Origin: Methylobacterium currus
Lineage (GTDB): Bacteria > Pseudomonadota > Alphaproteobacteria > Rhizobiales > Beijerinckiaceae
Direction of reading: 5' to 3'
Length of the DNA stretch: 64,000 bases
NCBI RefSeq assembly: GCF_003058325.1
Contig: NZ_CP028845.1
Location: 113,453-177,452, forward strand
Of this stretch, positions 50,543-59,820 are shown one piece after another. The translations under genes and the position numbers were made by a program. Every line of letters begins with the position of its first letter. Position 1 is the first letter of the stretch. The notes below the pieces were generated by a model. That model ran no database searches. It had not been told where the DNA came from and saw only the letters and a program-made list of their open reading frames with translations.

Positions 50543-52337
50543 TGATATTGGTGGCGAATTCGGCACAGCTCAGTCAGGCCGCGAGTTGATGCAGCCGCGC
50601 AAAGGCTGAGTGCCGTGTTCGCGCCTTTGGTTCGTCTGCCAGCCACCGCAGCAAGCGTGCCAAGTTCATCGCGGCTGCCGTCATCAGGTGGGCAAGGTGC
50701 GTCTTCGCGTGCCCAAAGTACGGCGTTCGTCGGAGCCGAGATGACCGCACACCCTGGGCAATCGTGCCTTCGACGCCGGCCCGCCGCGCGTATTCGGCTG
50801 CGAAATCCGCGGTCTGCTCCCGCGCCCGCCCGACGCGCAAAGCCTCGTGTTGCGCCTCTGGGCGGATCGTGATCGCCCGGCGTGCAGTGCTCGCGCGCGT
50901 GCACTGCGGCCGGAGCGGGCACGCTCGGCAGTCGCTGGGGGCGAACTTGATCTTGATCACCGGCGTCGTGCCGCGGGCGAGCGCCGGCGTCCAGCTCTGG
51001 CTTCGCTTGCCGGCTGGACACGTTGCCCGCTGCTGAACGAAGTCGATGGCGAAGTCCCGTGCGGCGAACCCAGCGCCGGCCCGCGCCTGCCACTGTCGGT
51101 CGCCGCGCGTCGGGCCAATCAGGTCGACCCCGTAGCGTTCCTGGGCGTCGACGAACAGCGCCGCATTCACAAAGCCGGTGTCGGCAATGTGGGTCTTGGG
51201 CAGCAGGCCCCGTGCAGCGAGCGCCGCGTGGATGGTCGAAGTCGTGGCGTCGTCCGAGACCGCGGCGGTCGTCGTCTCAACGTTGGTGATCAGGTTCGGG
51301 GTGCCCTCGTCGCACGTCTCGGTCAGGTGCACCTTGTAGCCGCTCCACACCGTCGCGCCCTTGCTCGCGTAGCGCGCCTCCACGTCGTAGGGCGAGCCGA
51401 TGTAGCGACCCGACGGCGGCACCTGATCATTCGTCCGCCACTCGACGCGGGCGCCTTCCGGCCCGTGCTCGACCAGGAAGTTCTGCACCCAGACGCGCCG
51501 CAGGGTCTCAAGGGCCGCGGCGTCCCGCACAACCGGCGGCGCGCCGTCCGCTGTGGCGAGAGCCAGCAACGTGAAGCCATCGACGCCGGTCTGCACCGCC
51601 CACGCCCGGCGCCCAGTCTGGCTCTTGGGCAGCCGAAACTCGCTCGCTCGGAGCTCGTAGCGTTCGGCCCATGTCGGGGTCGTGCACGCGCGCAGCCAGT
51701 CGGGCGCCACCGTCGCCAGCGCGTTCAGTGCGTAGCGCAATGTCTCGCCGACGACTTCGAGCCGGCTCATGGTGCGCATCGCCCCGAGGACGTGCGTGGA
51801 GTCGCTGCGCTGGCGTCCGCCGCCCTTCAGCAGTCCGCGCTCTCGCGCCAGTTTGAGAGTTGCGTCGAGGAGGCGGCTTTCCGCCCCGTGCGCGAGAAGG
51901 CGCGTGCGAAACTCGCTCAGGACAGTGTGGTCGAAGCCAACGTCAGTCAGTTCCAGACACAGCAGGTATTTCCAGTCGATCCGCGTGCGAACCGCGTCGG
52001 CGGCCTGCCGATCGGTCAGCCCCTCCATGAACTGCAGGAGCGTCGCGAGCGCGAGTCGGGCCGGTGCCTCTGCGGGCCGTCCCCGGGCCGGGAACAGGTC
52101 GGCGAAGTCGCGATCCGCCACGACCCTATACAGGTCGTCGTAGAGGCGCATGACCGGATTGCCATTCGGAAAGATCGCCCGCGCGACCTGCGCGGTCTGG
52201 TCAGGCACGACGTACGTGCGCTTCACGTCGAGCGACATCGCCCACCCCTGGCTGGCTTGGGGCTGCATCGTCGCTCAAGCGCATTGCGCGGTCGTCCTCT
52301 CATCGCAGGAGGCACGCCGAATTCGCCACCAATATCA
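50543..52337 (-). mobile_element. IS1182-family insertion sequence
   Basis: A 1795-base element with perfect 22-base inverted ends (50543-50564 and 52316-52337; outer part TGATATTGGTGGCGAATTCG). It contains one intact transposase. No obvious target duplication. Confidence 0.88.
50574..52238 (-). CDS. IS1182-family transposase
   Basis: About 554 residues from MSLDVKRTYVVPDQTAQVAR. It has an N-terminal DUF772-like part (MRLYDDLYRVVADRDFADLF, then LATLLQFMEGLTDRQAADAV). The DDE domain has QRSDSTHVLGAMR (D), KTHIADTGFVNAALFV (D) and AEYARRAGVEGTIAQGVR (E), with a Cys-rich segment (SDCRACPLRPQCTR). The frame is complete. The large frames on the opposite strand are shadows. Confidence 0.93.
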   Translation of the reverse strand: MSLDVKRTYVVPDQTAQVARAIFPNGNPVMRLYDDLYRVVADRDFADLFPARGRPAEAPARLALATLLQFMEGLTDRQAADAVRTRIDWKYLLCLELTDVGFDHTVLSEFRTRLLAHGAESRLLDATLKLARERGLLKGGGRQRSDSTHVLGAMRTMSRLEVVGETLRYALNALATVAPDWLRACTTPTWAERYELRASEFRLPKSQTGRRAWAVQTGVDGFTLLALATADGAPPVVRDAAALETLRRVWVQNFLVEHGPEGARVEWRTNDQVPPSGRYIGSPYDVEARYASKGATVWSGYKVHLTETCDEGTPNLITNVETTTAAVSDDATTSTIHAALAARGLLPKTHIADTGFVNAALFVDAQERYGVDLIGPTRGDRQWQARAGAGFAARDFAIDFVQQRATCPAGKRSQSWTPALARGTTPVIKIKFAPSDCRACPLRPQCTRASTARRAITIRPEAQHEALRVGRAREQTADFAAEYARRAGVEGTIAQGVRSSRLRRTPYFGHAKTHLAHLMTAAAMNLARLLRWLADEPKARTRHSAFARLHQLAA

Positions 52338-52538
52338 AAGTGAGGGAGAACCGTGAAACCGAGGGAGGATCACCGGTCAAGTCAGACCGGGTCGCCGAAC
52401 GCTTGGACCAGACGCCGCTCAGGGAAACAGTCGAGGCCCTCTTCAATCCGGCCACAGCGCGCATCCGCCACCCGGATTACTGCATCGAGCAGGCCTTGGC
52501 CGCAGTGGAATGATCTCCCTAGACCCTATAGCTCACTA

Positions 52539-53380
52539 GGGCCTGTCGTCACTTGATCCAGAGGAGCGTAGCGGCGAGGCAGAGGACGCCCATGAAGCTG
52601 ACGGCAGTCTTCTCGTAGCGTGTGGCAACGGCCCGCCATTCCTTGAGGCGCGCCCACAGTCGCTCGACGATGTTGCGATTGGTGTAGATCCAGTCAGGAC
52701 AGGCGAGCGGGGCCTCGTTGCTCTTGGTCGGGATCGCGGGCCGGGCCCCGGCGGTCCAGATCGCCTCGCGAAAGCCGTGGCTGGAGAAGCCACGGTCGGC
52801 CACCACCCACTTCGGCACCCCGGGCAGTTGATCGAGCAGCGGAAGGGCGTGGGGCAGTTCATGCGCCTGACCGGGCGCGAGGCGGAAACCGACGGGGCGG
52901 CCCCGTCCATCGGCGATCACGCAGGCCTTGGTGCCATAGCCGCCACGCGAGCGGCCAAGAGCTTCACGATGGTCTCGCTCGGCTCCAGATCCCCCCTTTT
53001 GGCCGCGCCCGCCGCCTTCTGGTGGGCTCGAATGTTCGTGCCGTCGAGAAACACCATGCCCAGCGCGACGCCGCGGCTCTGCACGAGGTCGAGCAGCCGC
53101 TCCCAGACGCCGGCGCGCGCCCAGCGGATGAAGATCTGGGCGGCCTGCCACCAGGGACCCAACTCGGCTGGAATGGCCCTCCAAGAGGCGCCGTTGTGAT
53201 GCCGCCAGAGGATGGCTGAGATCGTGCGGCGCAGCTCTTGGGGCGGCGTCTTGCCTTTGGGCCGGCAGGCTTCCACCAGCGGTTCCAGTTCGGCCCACTG
53301 AGCGTCCGTCAGCATCGTGTCTCCTCGCTCAAAGCGGGGAAACGCTCATCCTCGCAGAGAGTTCAAGCGACAACAGGCCC
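52539..53380 (-). mobile_element. IS5-family insertion sequence (second copy type)
   Basis: An 842-base element with inverted ends GGGCCTGTCGTCACTTGA and GGGCCTGTTGTCGCTTGA (reading inward). TA is duplicated at both sides (52537-52538 and 53381-53382). The region 52338-52538 to its left holds no clear gene beyond a short 3' frame ending HPDYCIEQALAAVE. Confidence 0.88.
52549..53315 (-). CDS. IS5-family transposase with A4G6 frameshift site
   Basis: The first frame starts MLTDAQWAELEPLVEACRPK and contains the first Asp in VALGMVFLDGTNIRAH. At an A4G6 run (53000-52991) the reading changes to a frame with RGGYGTKACVIADGRGRPVG, then WVVADRGFSSHGF (second D) and NRNIVERLWARLKEWRAVAT (E). The same run at the same place in the other IS5 element supports programmed frameshifting. 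Confidence 0.88.
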
Positions 53381-53411
53381 TAGCCCGTCGCCAACGCTGC
53401 CAAGGGACCGC

Positions 53412-53442
53412 TTGACTCCGTACTATGGTACGTACTTTAGGC
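53412..53442 (+). promoter_or_regulatory. MerR-type promoter of the truncated regulator
   Basis: TTGACT (53412-53417), a 19-base spacer with the dyad GTACTATGGTAC, then TTAGGC (53437-53442). Nearly the same as the promoter at 19738-19768. It reads into the truncated MerR gene that follows. Confidence 0.8.
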
Positions 53443-53458
53443 TCTTGCGGACTTGGTG

Positions 53459-53845
53459 ATGCCAGGACAGCACATGCGGGATCTGACCATTGGAAAGGCG
53501 GCGCAGGACGCCGGCGTGGGCGTCGAGACCATCCGCTTCTACGAGCGCCAAGGTCTGATCGAGCAGCCCGTCAAAGGAGCCGGGTATCGGACCTACTCGC
53601 CCGAGGTGGTCGGCCGCATCCGCTTCATCCGGCAGGCCCAGAGGATCGGGTTTTCCCTGAAGGAGACGCAGGAACTCCTCGCCCTGCGCGCCAACCCGGC
53701 CGCCGATTGCGCCGAGGTGCGAGCCCAGGCCCAGCACAAGATCGCGGAGGTCGACGAAAAGATCTCCGAGCTCCTCCGCGTGCGCGCAGCCCTGGAGGCC
53801 GTGGTCGCTTCCTGCCCCGGACGCGGCGGACTTGGGGACCGGTGA
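53459..53845 (+). pseudogene. MerR-family regulator truncated by the Tn3 transposon
   Basis: About 128 residues, highly similar to the MerR part at 19038-19715 (MRDLTIGKAAQDAGVGVETI, then RANPAADCAEVRAQAQHKIA). The similarity ends at VASCPGRGGL; the remaining codons (GDR, stop) run into the terminal repeat of the Tn3 element beginning at 53839. The third metal Cys (GCTIL in the relative) and any HMA domain are lost. The sequence beyond the right end of the transposon is not the missing part, so a rearrangement followed insertion. It may still bind DNA. Confidence 0.85.
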
Positions 53846-53866
53846 GAGGATGGTCGAAAACGTACG

Positions 53867-56836
53867 CTAAGCGTCGCGGCCTTGCTGGTGGAGGCGGAGC
53901 GGCCTGAGCCGTTCGCGGGGCTTGTCGATTTCGGCCCAGAGGTAGTCGCCGGTGAGGCCGACATGCTCCCAGCCCAGCGGGGCGACGTGGGCGAGCCGTT
54001 CGTCGGGCACCGCGACGCCGCTGCCGCGCAGATGGCGGACGGCGCGATCGAGATAGACGGTGTTCCACAGCGTGACGGCCGCGGTCACGAGGGTCAGGCC
54101 GGAGGCACGATGGCGCTGGTTCTCGAAGGTGCGGTCGCGCAGCTCGCCGAGGCGGTTGAAGAAGATGGCGCGGGCGAGCGCGTTGCGGGCCTCGCCCTTG
54201 TTGAGGATGCTGCCGGTCCGGCGCCGCTGGCCGGGATCGTCGAACCAGTCGAGCATGAACAGGGTGCGCTCGACCCGCCCGACCTCGCGCAGCGCACGCG
54301 CCACGGGGTTCTGGCGCGGATAGCCCGCGAGCTTGCGCAGCATGACCGAGGCGCTGACGGTGCCGGCCCGGATCGAGGCGGCGAGCCGGAGCGTCTCGTC
54401 CCAGTCCGCCTCGATGGCGCGGACGTTGACCGGCCCGGCGACGAGCGGGCGCAGCGTCGGCCACGGGTCGAGCGGCGACAGGCCGTACAGCCGGCGTTCG
54501 TTGATATCGCGGATGCGCGGCGCGAAGCGGAAGCCGAGCAGGTGGCACAGGCCGAAGACATGATCGACCGCGCCCGCGGTGTCGGTCGCATGCTCGCGGA
54601 TGACCAGGTCGCTCTCATGATCGAGCAGGCCGTCGAGGACATGGGCGGCCTCGCCGGCATTGGCGGCGATGACCTTGGTGTGGAACGGCGTGAAGCGGTC
54701 GGTGACGTGCGTGTAGAACAGCACACCGGGTTCGGTGCCGTAGCGGGCGTTGCGATCGGCGCGCGCCTCGCCCTGACCGCCGGCGCGGAAGAACTGCCCG
54801 TCCGACGACGACGTGTCGCCCGGGCCCCAGACCGCGGCGAGCGGATGCACGGTGTGGCAATCGACGATCGCCGCCAGCGCCGACAGGTAGGTCTCGTCGC
54901 GCACATGCCATTCCGCTGTCCAGCGCAGGCGCGGCAGCGTCAGCCCGCGCGAGCTTTCCGCCATGCGCCCGAGGCCCAGGTTGGTCGCGTCGGCGAGGAT
55001 CGCGCCCATCAGCGCGGCCGGGTCGGAAGCGGGTACGCCGCTGCGGGCATGGACGAAGCGGTCGGCGAACCCCGACCAGGCGGCGACCTCCACCAGCAGG
55101 TCGGTGATGCGGACACGCGGCAGCATCGCGTAGAGCTGGCTCTTCAACGCCTCGGCCTCGTCGGCCGGGGAGCGCCGGATGGGTGAGATCAGTAGCTGCC
55201 CGCGCTCGATCGTCACGTCGACCAGCCCACCGGCCGCGGCGGCGCGCTCCACCTCGGTCATACGCCGGGCCAGGAGCGTGCGGCGCTCCTCATGCCATTG
55301 GGCAAACCCAGGCGACACGGCGAGGCGCAGGTTGCCATCGGCGCGCATCGTCTCGAACGCGGGCACGGGCAGCAGATAATCGTCGAGCGTGCGATAGGCG
55401 CGGCTGCCGTCCACCCAGATGCTGCCCGAGGCCAGCCGCTCGCGCAGGTGGACGATCACCGCGATCTCGTAGGCGCGCCGGTCGATCGTCCCTTCGACCG
55501 GCTGCACGACCTTGCGCCAGCGCGGCCTGATGAAGCTGGTCGGCACCCGCTTCGGCAGGACCGATCGACCGTCGCGGTACATCGTCCGCAGCGCCTCGAT
55601 CGCACCGAGAAGCGGATCGCCCGACCGCGCCGTGCGGAAGGTGAAGGCGGCGAGGAAGGTCGGGGCGAACCGCCGCACGGCGGGATAGCGTTCGACCACA
55701 TCCTCCAGGCCGTCATCGACCGAGCGCGTCAGATCCTCGGCAAAGCGGATGCTGCGTTCCAGCTGATCCCACCCCACTCGGTCGTCGATCGCGCGGAAGG
55801 GGTCGCGCCCGCTCGCGCGGGCCTCGACCAGCAGGCGGCCGAGCCGGGCATGGAGGCGGGCCGTGTCCTTCAGCATCCGCGCTTGCCCGAGCAGCCGGTC
55901 GGAGCGGGTGCGGTCGGCACGGCGGAACAGCGCGCCCACCATCTTCTCGACCATGACCAGGGCGGCGTCGGTCAGCGCCGCCTCCATCTCGATCATGGAG
56001 GCGACGAGCATGGCGAGCCGACGAGGACGTTCGAGGCGGCGCAGGTGCTGGGCGGTGACGAGGCCGGCGGTGCGCGCGATGACGGCGTAGCGGGCGGCAT
56101 GGATGCGGCGTGCCCCGTCCGCCGCGATCCCGATGGCGCGCACCGCGTCGAGCCGTTCGACGATCCCCTTCAGGTTGGCAGCCGACGGCGCCTCCGGCCA
56201 CTCCCGTATCCAGCCGAGCCGGGTGCGGCCGTCGTCGTCCGAGGCGATCAGGCGATCGAGCGCCGCTTGCTGCTCGGCCGGGCAGTCTCGGATCAGCCCG
56301 GCATGGGCGGCCTTGCGCGCCCGGGTCCGTACGATGAGCGCCAGCCGTTCCAGCGTCGATGCGGCCGGCAGCACGATCCGGCCCAGCCGCAGCCGATCGA
56401 CCATGCCGGCGACGATCGTCTCGCCCCGGTCGGTCGAGGCGGCGATCTCCGACCCCACCGCCAGCATCGATCGCACGTCCGCCCGCTCGAAGGCGCGCAG
56501 GCCGAGCCAGGCTTCGATCTCGGCGCGATGCTCGCGCAGCGTCGTCGGGCGGGCGGCATAGCTGGCGAAGTCGGTGGCATCGCATCCGATCTGACCGGCG
56601 AGCAACTCCAGCATCGCGTCGGGCACCGCCTCACCCGCCACCAGTGCGCGTCCGGGATGACGGAGGTAGCAGAGCTGCACCGCATGGCCGATCCGGTTCG
56701 GACCTCGCCGACGCCGTGCCACCTGCACGAGGTCGGCGGGACCGAGGGTGTAGAGTCGTTCGATCGTCGCGTGATCGGCAGGCGGGTCGAAGATCGCGGC
56801 GCGCTGCGCCGGTGACAAGATAGTCTTGGCCGGCAT
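53867..56836 (-). CDS. tnpA: Tn3-family transposase TnpA
   Basis: About 989 residues, full family length. It starts MPAKTILSPAQRAAIFDPPA behind GGGAAGCGG. DDE residues lie in VWGPGDTSSSDGQFFRAG and HATDTAGAVDHVFGLCH. The C-terminal region contains LDWFDDPGQRRRTGSILNKG, then EARNALARAIFFNRLGEL. It is related to, but distinct from, the partial TnpA at 1-2529. Its stop lies inside the left terminal repeat. Confidence 0.95.
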   Translation of the reverse strand: MPAKTILSPAQRAAIFDPPADHATIERLYTLGPADLVQVARRRRGPNRIGHAVQLCYLRHPGRALVAGEAVPDAMLELLAGQIGCDATDFASYAARPTTLREHRAEIEAWLGLRAFERADVRSMLAVGSEIAASTDRGETIVAGMVDRLRLGRIVLPAASTLERLALIVRTRARKAAHAGLIRDCPAEQQAALDRLIASDDDGRTRLGWIREWPEAPSAANLKGIVERLDAVRAIGIAADGARRIHAARYAVIARTAGLVTAQHLRRLERPRRLAMLVASMIEMEAALTDAALVMVEKMVGALFRRADRTRSDRLLGQARMLKDTARLHARLGRLLVEARASGRDPFRAIDDRVGWDQLERSIRFAEDLTRSVDDGLEDVVERYPAVRRFAPTFLAAFTFRTARSGDPLLGAIEALRTMYRDGRSVLPKRVPTSFIRPRWRKVVQPVEGTIDRRAYEIAVIVHLRERLASGSIWVDGSRAYRTLDDYLLPVPAFETMRADGNLRLAVSPGFAQWHEERRTLLARRMTEVERAAAAGGLVDVTIERGQLLISPIRRSPADEAEALKSQLYAMLPRVRITDLLVEVAAWSGFADRFVHARSGVPASDPAALMGAILADATNLGLGRMAESSRGLTLPRLRWTAEWHVRDETYLSALAAIVDCHTVHPLAAVWGPGDTSSSDGQFFRAGGQGEARADRNARYGTEPGVLFYTHVTDRFTPFHTKVIAANAGEAAHVLDGLLDHESDLVIREHATDTAGAVDHVFGLCHLLGFRFAPRIRDINERRLYGLSPLDPWPTLRPLVAGPVNVRAIEADWDETLRLAASIRAGTVSASVMLRKLAGYPRQNPVARALREVGRVERTLFMLDWFDDPGQRRRTGSILNKGEARNALARAIFFNRLGELRDRTFENQRHRASGLTLVTAAVTLWNTVYLDRAVRHLRGSGVAVPDERLAHVAPLGWEHVGLTGDYLWAEIDKPRERLRPLRLHQQGRDA

Positions 56837-56965
56837 CCGCTTCCCATCCGTCACGAAACAGGAATGCGGGCCTGTTCACGGAGCGTAGACCACAAGACGG
56901 GTTGTGTGACATCATGCTGACCGATCGGCGGGCAATGCCGCTCCGTCACGCAGACGGACGTATGA

Positions 56966-57598
56966 ATGACGACCGTGATCGGCTACGCCCGGGTGTCCAA
57001 GGCCGACGGCAGCCAAGTGCACGACCTGCAGCGCGACGCGCTCGTCGCGGCCGGCGTCGATCCCGGGCACATCTACGAGGATGCCGCCTCCGGTCGGCGC
57101 GACGATCGTCCCGGGCTCGAGGCCTGCCTCAAGGCGCTACGGATCGGCGACACGCTGGCGGTGTGGAAGCTCGACCGGCTCGGCCGCGACCTGCGCCACC
57201 TCGTCAACCTGGTCGGGGATCTCACGAAGCGCAACGTCGGGCTGAAGGTGCTGTCGGGCGAAGGCGCCTCGATCGATACCACCACGGCCAACGGCCGGCT
57301 GGTGTTCGCCATCTTCGCCGGCTTGGCCGAGTTCGAGCGCGAGTTGATCTCCGAGCGCACGAAGGCCGGGCTGGCCGCGGCTCGCGCCCGGGGCCGCAGG
57401 GGCGGTCGCCCCTTCAAGATGACGCCCGCCAAGCTGCGCCTGGCTCAGGCCGCGATGGGAAACCCCGAAACCTGCGTCGCCGACCTCTGCGTGGAACTCG
57501 GCATCACCCGGCAGACCCTCTACCGGCACGTCACGCCCAAGGGGGCGATCAGGCCAGACGGAGAAAAGCTCCTCGCCCGCACCGGTCGGCGGGCTTAG
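56966..57598 (+). CDS. tnpR: Tn3-type serine resolvase TnpR
   Basis: 210 residues. The catalytic domain is MTTVIGYARVSKADGSQVHD, with Ser in ARVSK, the helix motif VWKLDRLGRDLRHLVNL and LVFAIFAGLAEFERELISER. The C-terminal HTH is ETCVADLCVELGITRQTLYR. It resolves cointegrates of this transposon at the intergenic res site. It is divergent from tnpA and ends inside the right terminal repeat. Confidence 0.93.
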   Translation: MTTVIGYARVSKADGSQVHDLQRDALVAAGVDPGHIYEDAASGRRDDRPGLEACLKALRIGDTLAVWKLDRLGRDLRHLVNLVGDLTKRNVGLKVLSGEGASIDTTTANGRLVFAIFAGLAEFERELISERTKAGLAAARARGRRGGRPFKMTPAKLRLAQAAMGNPETCVADLCVELGITRQTLYRHVTPKGAIRPDGEKLLARTGRRA

Positions 57599-57626
57599 CG
57601 TACGTTTTCGACCATCCTCTCACCGG

Positions 57627-57884
57627 GCCCCGGGAAGTGGACGGCCTGCCGGCACCAGCCGGTTAAAGAAGCTCCTGACGCCCAAAGCGCTCGACAATGC
57701 AATCTCGGCTTACCTCGCTGATCCGTGGAGGCCGGTGTCGCTGGAGATCGGCGGCAAGCGCCTCGTCGTCGCTGCTGTTCAGGCGCACACCTACGCCGTC
57801 GAGGTGCTGGCCCGCCCGAATGTCACGCTTTGGCAGATGCGCCCCGCGGTGCGGACCGCGATCCTGGTGGCGCCCATCGCATGA
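57627..57884 (+). pseudogene. 5'-truncated hypothetical gene beside the Tn3 element
   Basis: A frame open from the transposon end to TGA at 57882-57884: LKKLLTPKALDNAISAYLAD, then PVSLEIGGKRLVVAAVQAHT and NVTLWQMRPAVRTAILVAPI. There is no start of its own. The last base before its stop begins the next ATG (ATGA overlap), showing that it was an operon gene. Family not recognised. Confidence 0.45.
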
Positions 57885-57997
57885 TCCCGGCGATCTTCCT
57901 CTTTCTCGCGGCTCTCCTCGCGCCGATATGCACGGGGGCAGCCTTCGTGTCGCTGTGGCTTGCTACCGGTCGGGTCAACCATAGAGACGACCATTGA
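57881..57997 (+). CDS. Tiny membrane protein
   Basis: 38 residues, MIPAIFLFLAALLAPICTGA, then AFVSLWLATGRVNHRDDH: one hydrophobic helix and a short polar tail. It overlaps the stop of the truncated upstream gene by four bases and ends seven bases before the IS3 element. Unknown function; too short for secure calling. Confidence 0.4.
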   Translation: MIPAIFLFLAALLAPICTGAAFVSLWLATGRVNHRDDH

Positions 57998-58054
57998 CCC
58001 CGATGTTGACCCGCTTTCGTGGAGCCCTTCAGGCTTTTCCACGAGGTGCAACCG

Positions 58055-58378
58055 ATGCCCCATACACGTCCGCCCTATCCTGCTGAGTTCCGTCGTCAGA
58101 TCGTCGAACTGGTCCGCGCCGGACGCGATCCCACCGATCTTGCCCGTGAGTTCGAACCGTCGGCTCAGGCCATCCGGAACTGGGTCGCACAGGCTGACAA
58201 GACCGAGGAGCGCCGTGAGGCAAAGACAGAGACCCTCACGGCTGCCGAACGTGAAGAACTGATCCGTCTGCGCCGCGAGGTGCGCCAACTGCGGCTGGAG
58301 CGGGATATCCTGTCAAAAGCCGCGGCCTGGTTCGCGCGGGAGACCGGCGCGGTGCCGTCGGGATCTTCCGGTTCATGA
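58055..58378 (+). CDS. IS3-family transposase OrfA
   Basis: About 107 residues from MPHTRPPYPAEFRRQIVELV. It has an HTH (REFEPSAQAIRNWVAQADKT) and the leucine-zipper-like LIRLRREVRQLRLERDILSK, then AAAWFARETGA, which ends many IS3 OrfA proteins. Its end overlaps the start of orfB by four bases (ATGA at 58375-58378). It binds the element ends and is normally fused to OrfB by frameshifting. Confidence 0.9.
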   Translation: MPHTRPPYPAEFRRQIVELVRAGRDPTDLAREFEPSAQAIRNWVAQADKTEERREAKTETLTAAEREELIRLRREVRQLRLERDILSKAAAWFARETGAVPSGSSGS

Positions 58379-59237
58379 GCGCAAACCGGGCCACCTTTCC
58401 TATCGCCGTCATGGCCCGCGTGCTCGGCGTCTCGGAAGCAGGCTACCATGCCTGGCGGCAACGGGAGCCCTCGGCCCACGCGCAGGCCGATGCCGCGCTG
58501 TTGAAGCGGATCCGCACGATTCACGCGGGCTCGGCGAAGCCTACGGTGCTCCACGCGTTCATGCTGAGTTGGCGGCCGAAGGATCACGCCATGGGCGCAA
58601 GCGCATTGCGCGCCTGATGCGCGCAGGCGGCCTCGTCGGCGCCAGCCGGCGGCGGCGAGCTGTCATCACCACGCGGCGGGACAAGAAGGCCCGGCCAGCC
58701 CCCGATCTCGTTGAGCGCAACTTCCGAGCCGAAGGCCCCAACCAGCTCTGGGTCGGCGACATCACTTATGTGCCGACCGCCGCTGGCTTCCTCTACCTCG
58801 CCGTGGTCCTCGATGCCTGGAGCCGGCGGATCGTGGGGTGGGCGATGGCGAACCATCTGCGAACCGAGCTCGTGCTCGACGCCCTGGAGATGGCGATCGG
58901 CCAGCGTAAACCGAGCGCCGTCATTCACCATTCCGACCAGGGAAGTCAGTACACCGCTCTCGCCTTCGGCAACCGTTGCCGGGAAGCCGGTGTTCGGCCC
59001 TCGATGGGCTCGATCGGCGATGCCTACGACAACGCCATGGCCGAAAGCTTCTTCGCGACCCTCGAATGCGAACTGCTCGACCGCCGGCGCTTGGCTTCAC
59101 AAGCTCAGGCCCGAATGGCCGTCTTCACCTTCATCGAGGGCTTCTACAATCCAGTTCGACGCCACTCCGCCCTCGGCTACCGCTCGCCGATCCGCTACGA
59201 GAAGGAGATGCTGACAGACCCATCGCCCGCAAGCTGA
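58375..59237 (+). pseudogene. IS3-family transposase OrfB with an internal frameshift
   Basis: The first part (MSANRATFPIAVMARVLGVS, then GYHAWRQREPSAHAQADAAL) runs to about 58535 and then leaves frame. In the next frame the sequence resumes as EAYGAPRVHAELAAEGSRHG. It then holds the rve integrase core: GDITYVPTAAGFLYLAVVLD (D), VIHHSDQGSQYTALAF (D), NAMAESFFATLECELLD (E). One base appears lost near 58532-58540 (CTCGGCG). The element is probably inactive unless this is a sequence error. Confidence 0.85.
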
Positions 59238-59269
59238 TCACCACTCCACGAAAGCGGGTGAACATCACT

Positions 59270-59565
59270 CGGGCGAGCGCAAGTACTACCTGTCCAACCT
59301 GCCGGCGCGGATCACGCGACGGGCACTCGTGGGCGCGATCAAGGCGCGATGGGTGTGCGAGCAGGCGCACCAGCAACCCGAAGCCTTTGCGCAGCCACAG
59401 CATCGCCTCGAAGCTGCAAATCGTGCGCCGGGCCGTGGTGAACGAGGGGAACCCACCCACCCACGGCATCGCCCGTTTCACTCGGAAATGATCGCTCTCG
59501 ATCCCCTGCTGCAGTTGCCTGGTAACGTGGTGGCTGTTGTCCCAAGCCGCCTTGTTCTGCGCCGC
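59270..59565 (-). pseudogene. IS6-family transposase C-terminal remnant
   Basis: The minus-strand frame reads HHVTRQLQQGIESDHFRVKR, then AMPWVGGFPSFTTARRTICS and FEAMLWLRKGFGLL, closely matching the last third of the IS6 transposase at 30130-30882 including the catalytic Glu. The N-terminal domains and two Asp are missing. It lies against the IS3 right end. Beyond it, 59566-59820 shows no gene. Confidence 0.82.
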
Positions 59566-59820
59566 AGTGTCGGGATCGCCGCTCATTACCAGCTCTAGCT
59601 GAAATTGTGTGCAATATTTACATCACGCACGATATTGTTGCGATTGGGGTTTCAAAGTTCTGGCTTATATCTCAGTCGCACTCTTATCGGACATGGTTAG
59701 CAACTCGTGAACCGGCCTCGGTATGGATCATGACTTCGCCGATGAGTCTCTCGCTGAGAAGCTTCCGGCCTGAGAATGTTGGCCGACACGTCGTGCTCAG
59801 ATTGAGGGACTGATGATGTA

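Larger units (their letters stand above)
53839..57626. mobile_element. Complete Tn3-family transposon
   Basis: A 3788-base element with 34-base identical inverted ends (53839-53872 and 57593-57626; inner part GTCGAAAACGTACGCTAAGC). It contains only tnpA (minus) and tnpR (plus), divergent around a 129-base gap (56837-56965) that should hold res. Both genes end inside the terminal repeats. Flanking pentamers GGACC and GGGCC are similar but not identical when the ends are drawn at 53841 and 57624. There is no passenger gene. Confidence 0.92.
58004..59264 (+). mobile_element. IS3-family insertion sequence with broken orfB
   Basis: A 1261-base element with ends TGTTGACCCGCTTTCGTGGA and TGTTCACCCGCTTTCGTGGA (reading inward). 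It has the orfA/orfB layout of IS3. No clear target duplication. Its right end abuts an IS6 remnant. Confidence 0.85.

Noticed and set aside
52338..52538. Possible gene between IS1182 and IS5
   Set aside because: Only a 3' frame of about 45 codons (ending HPDYCIEQALAAVE) without a credible start or family; too little to call.
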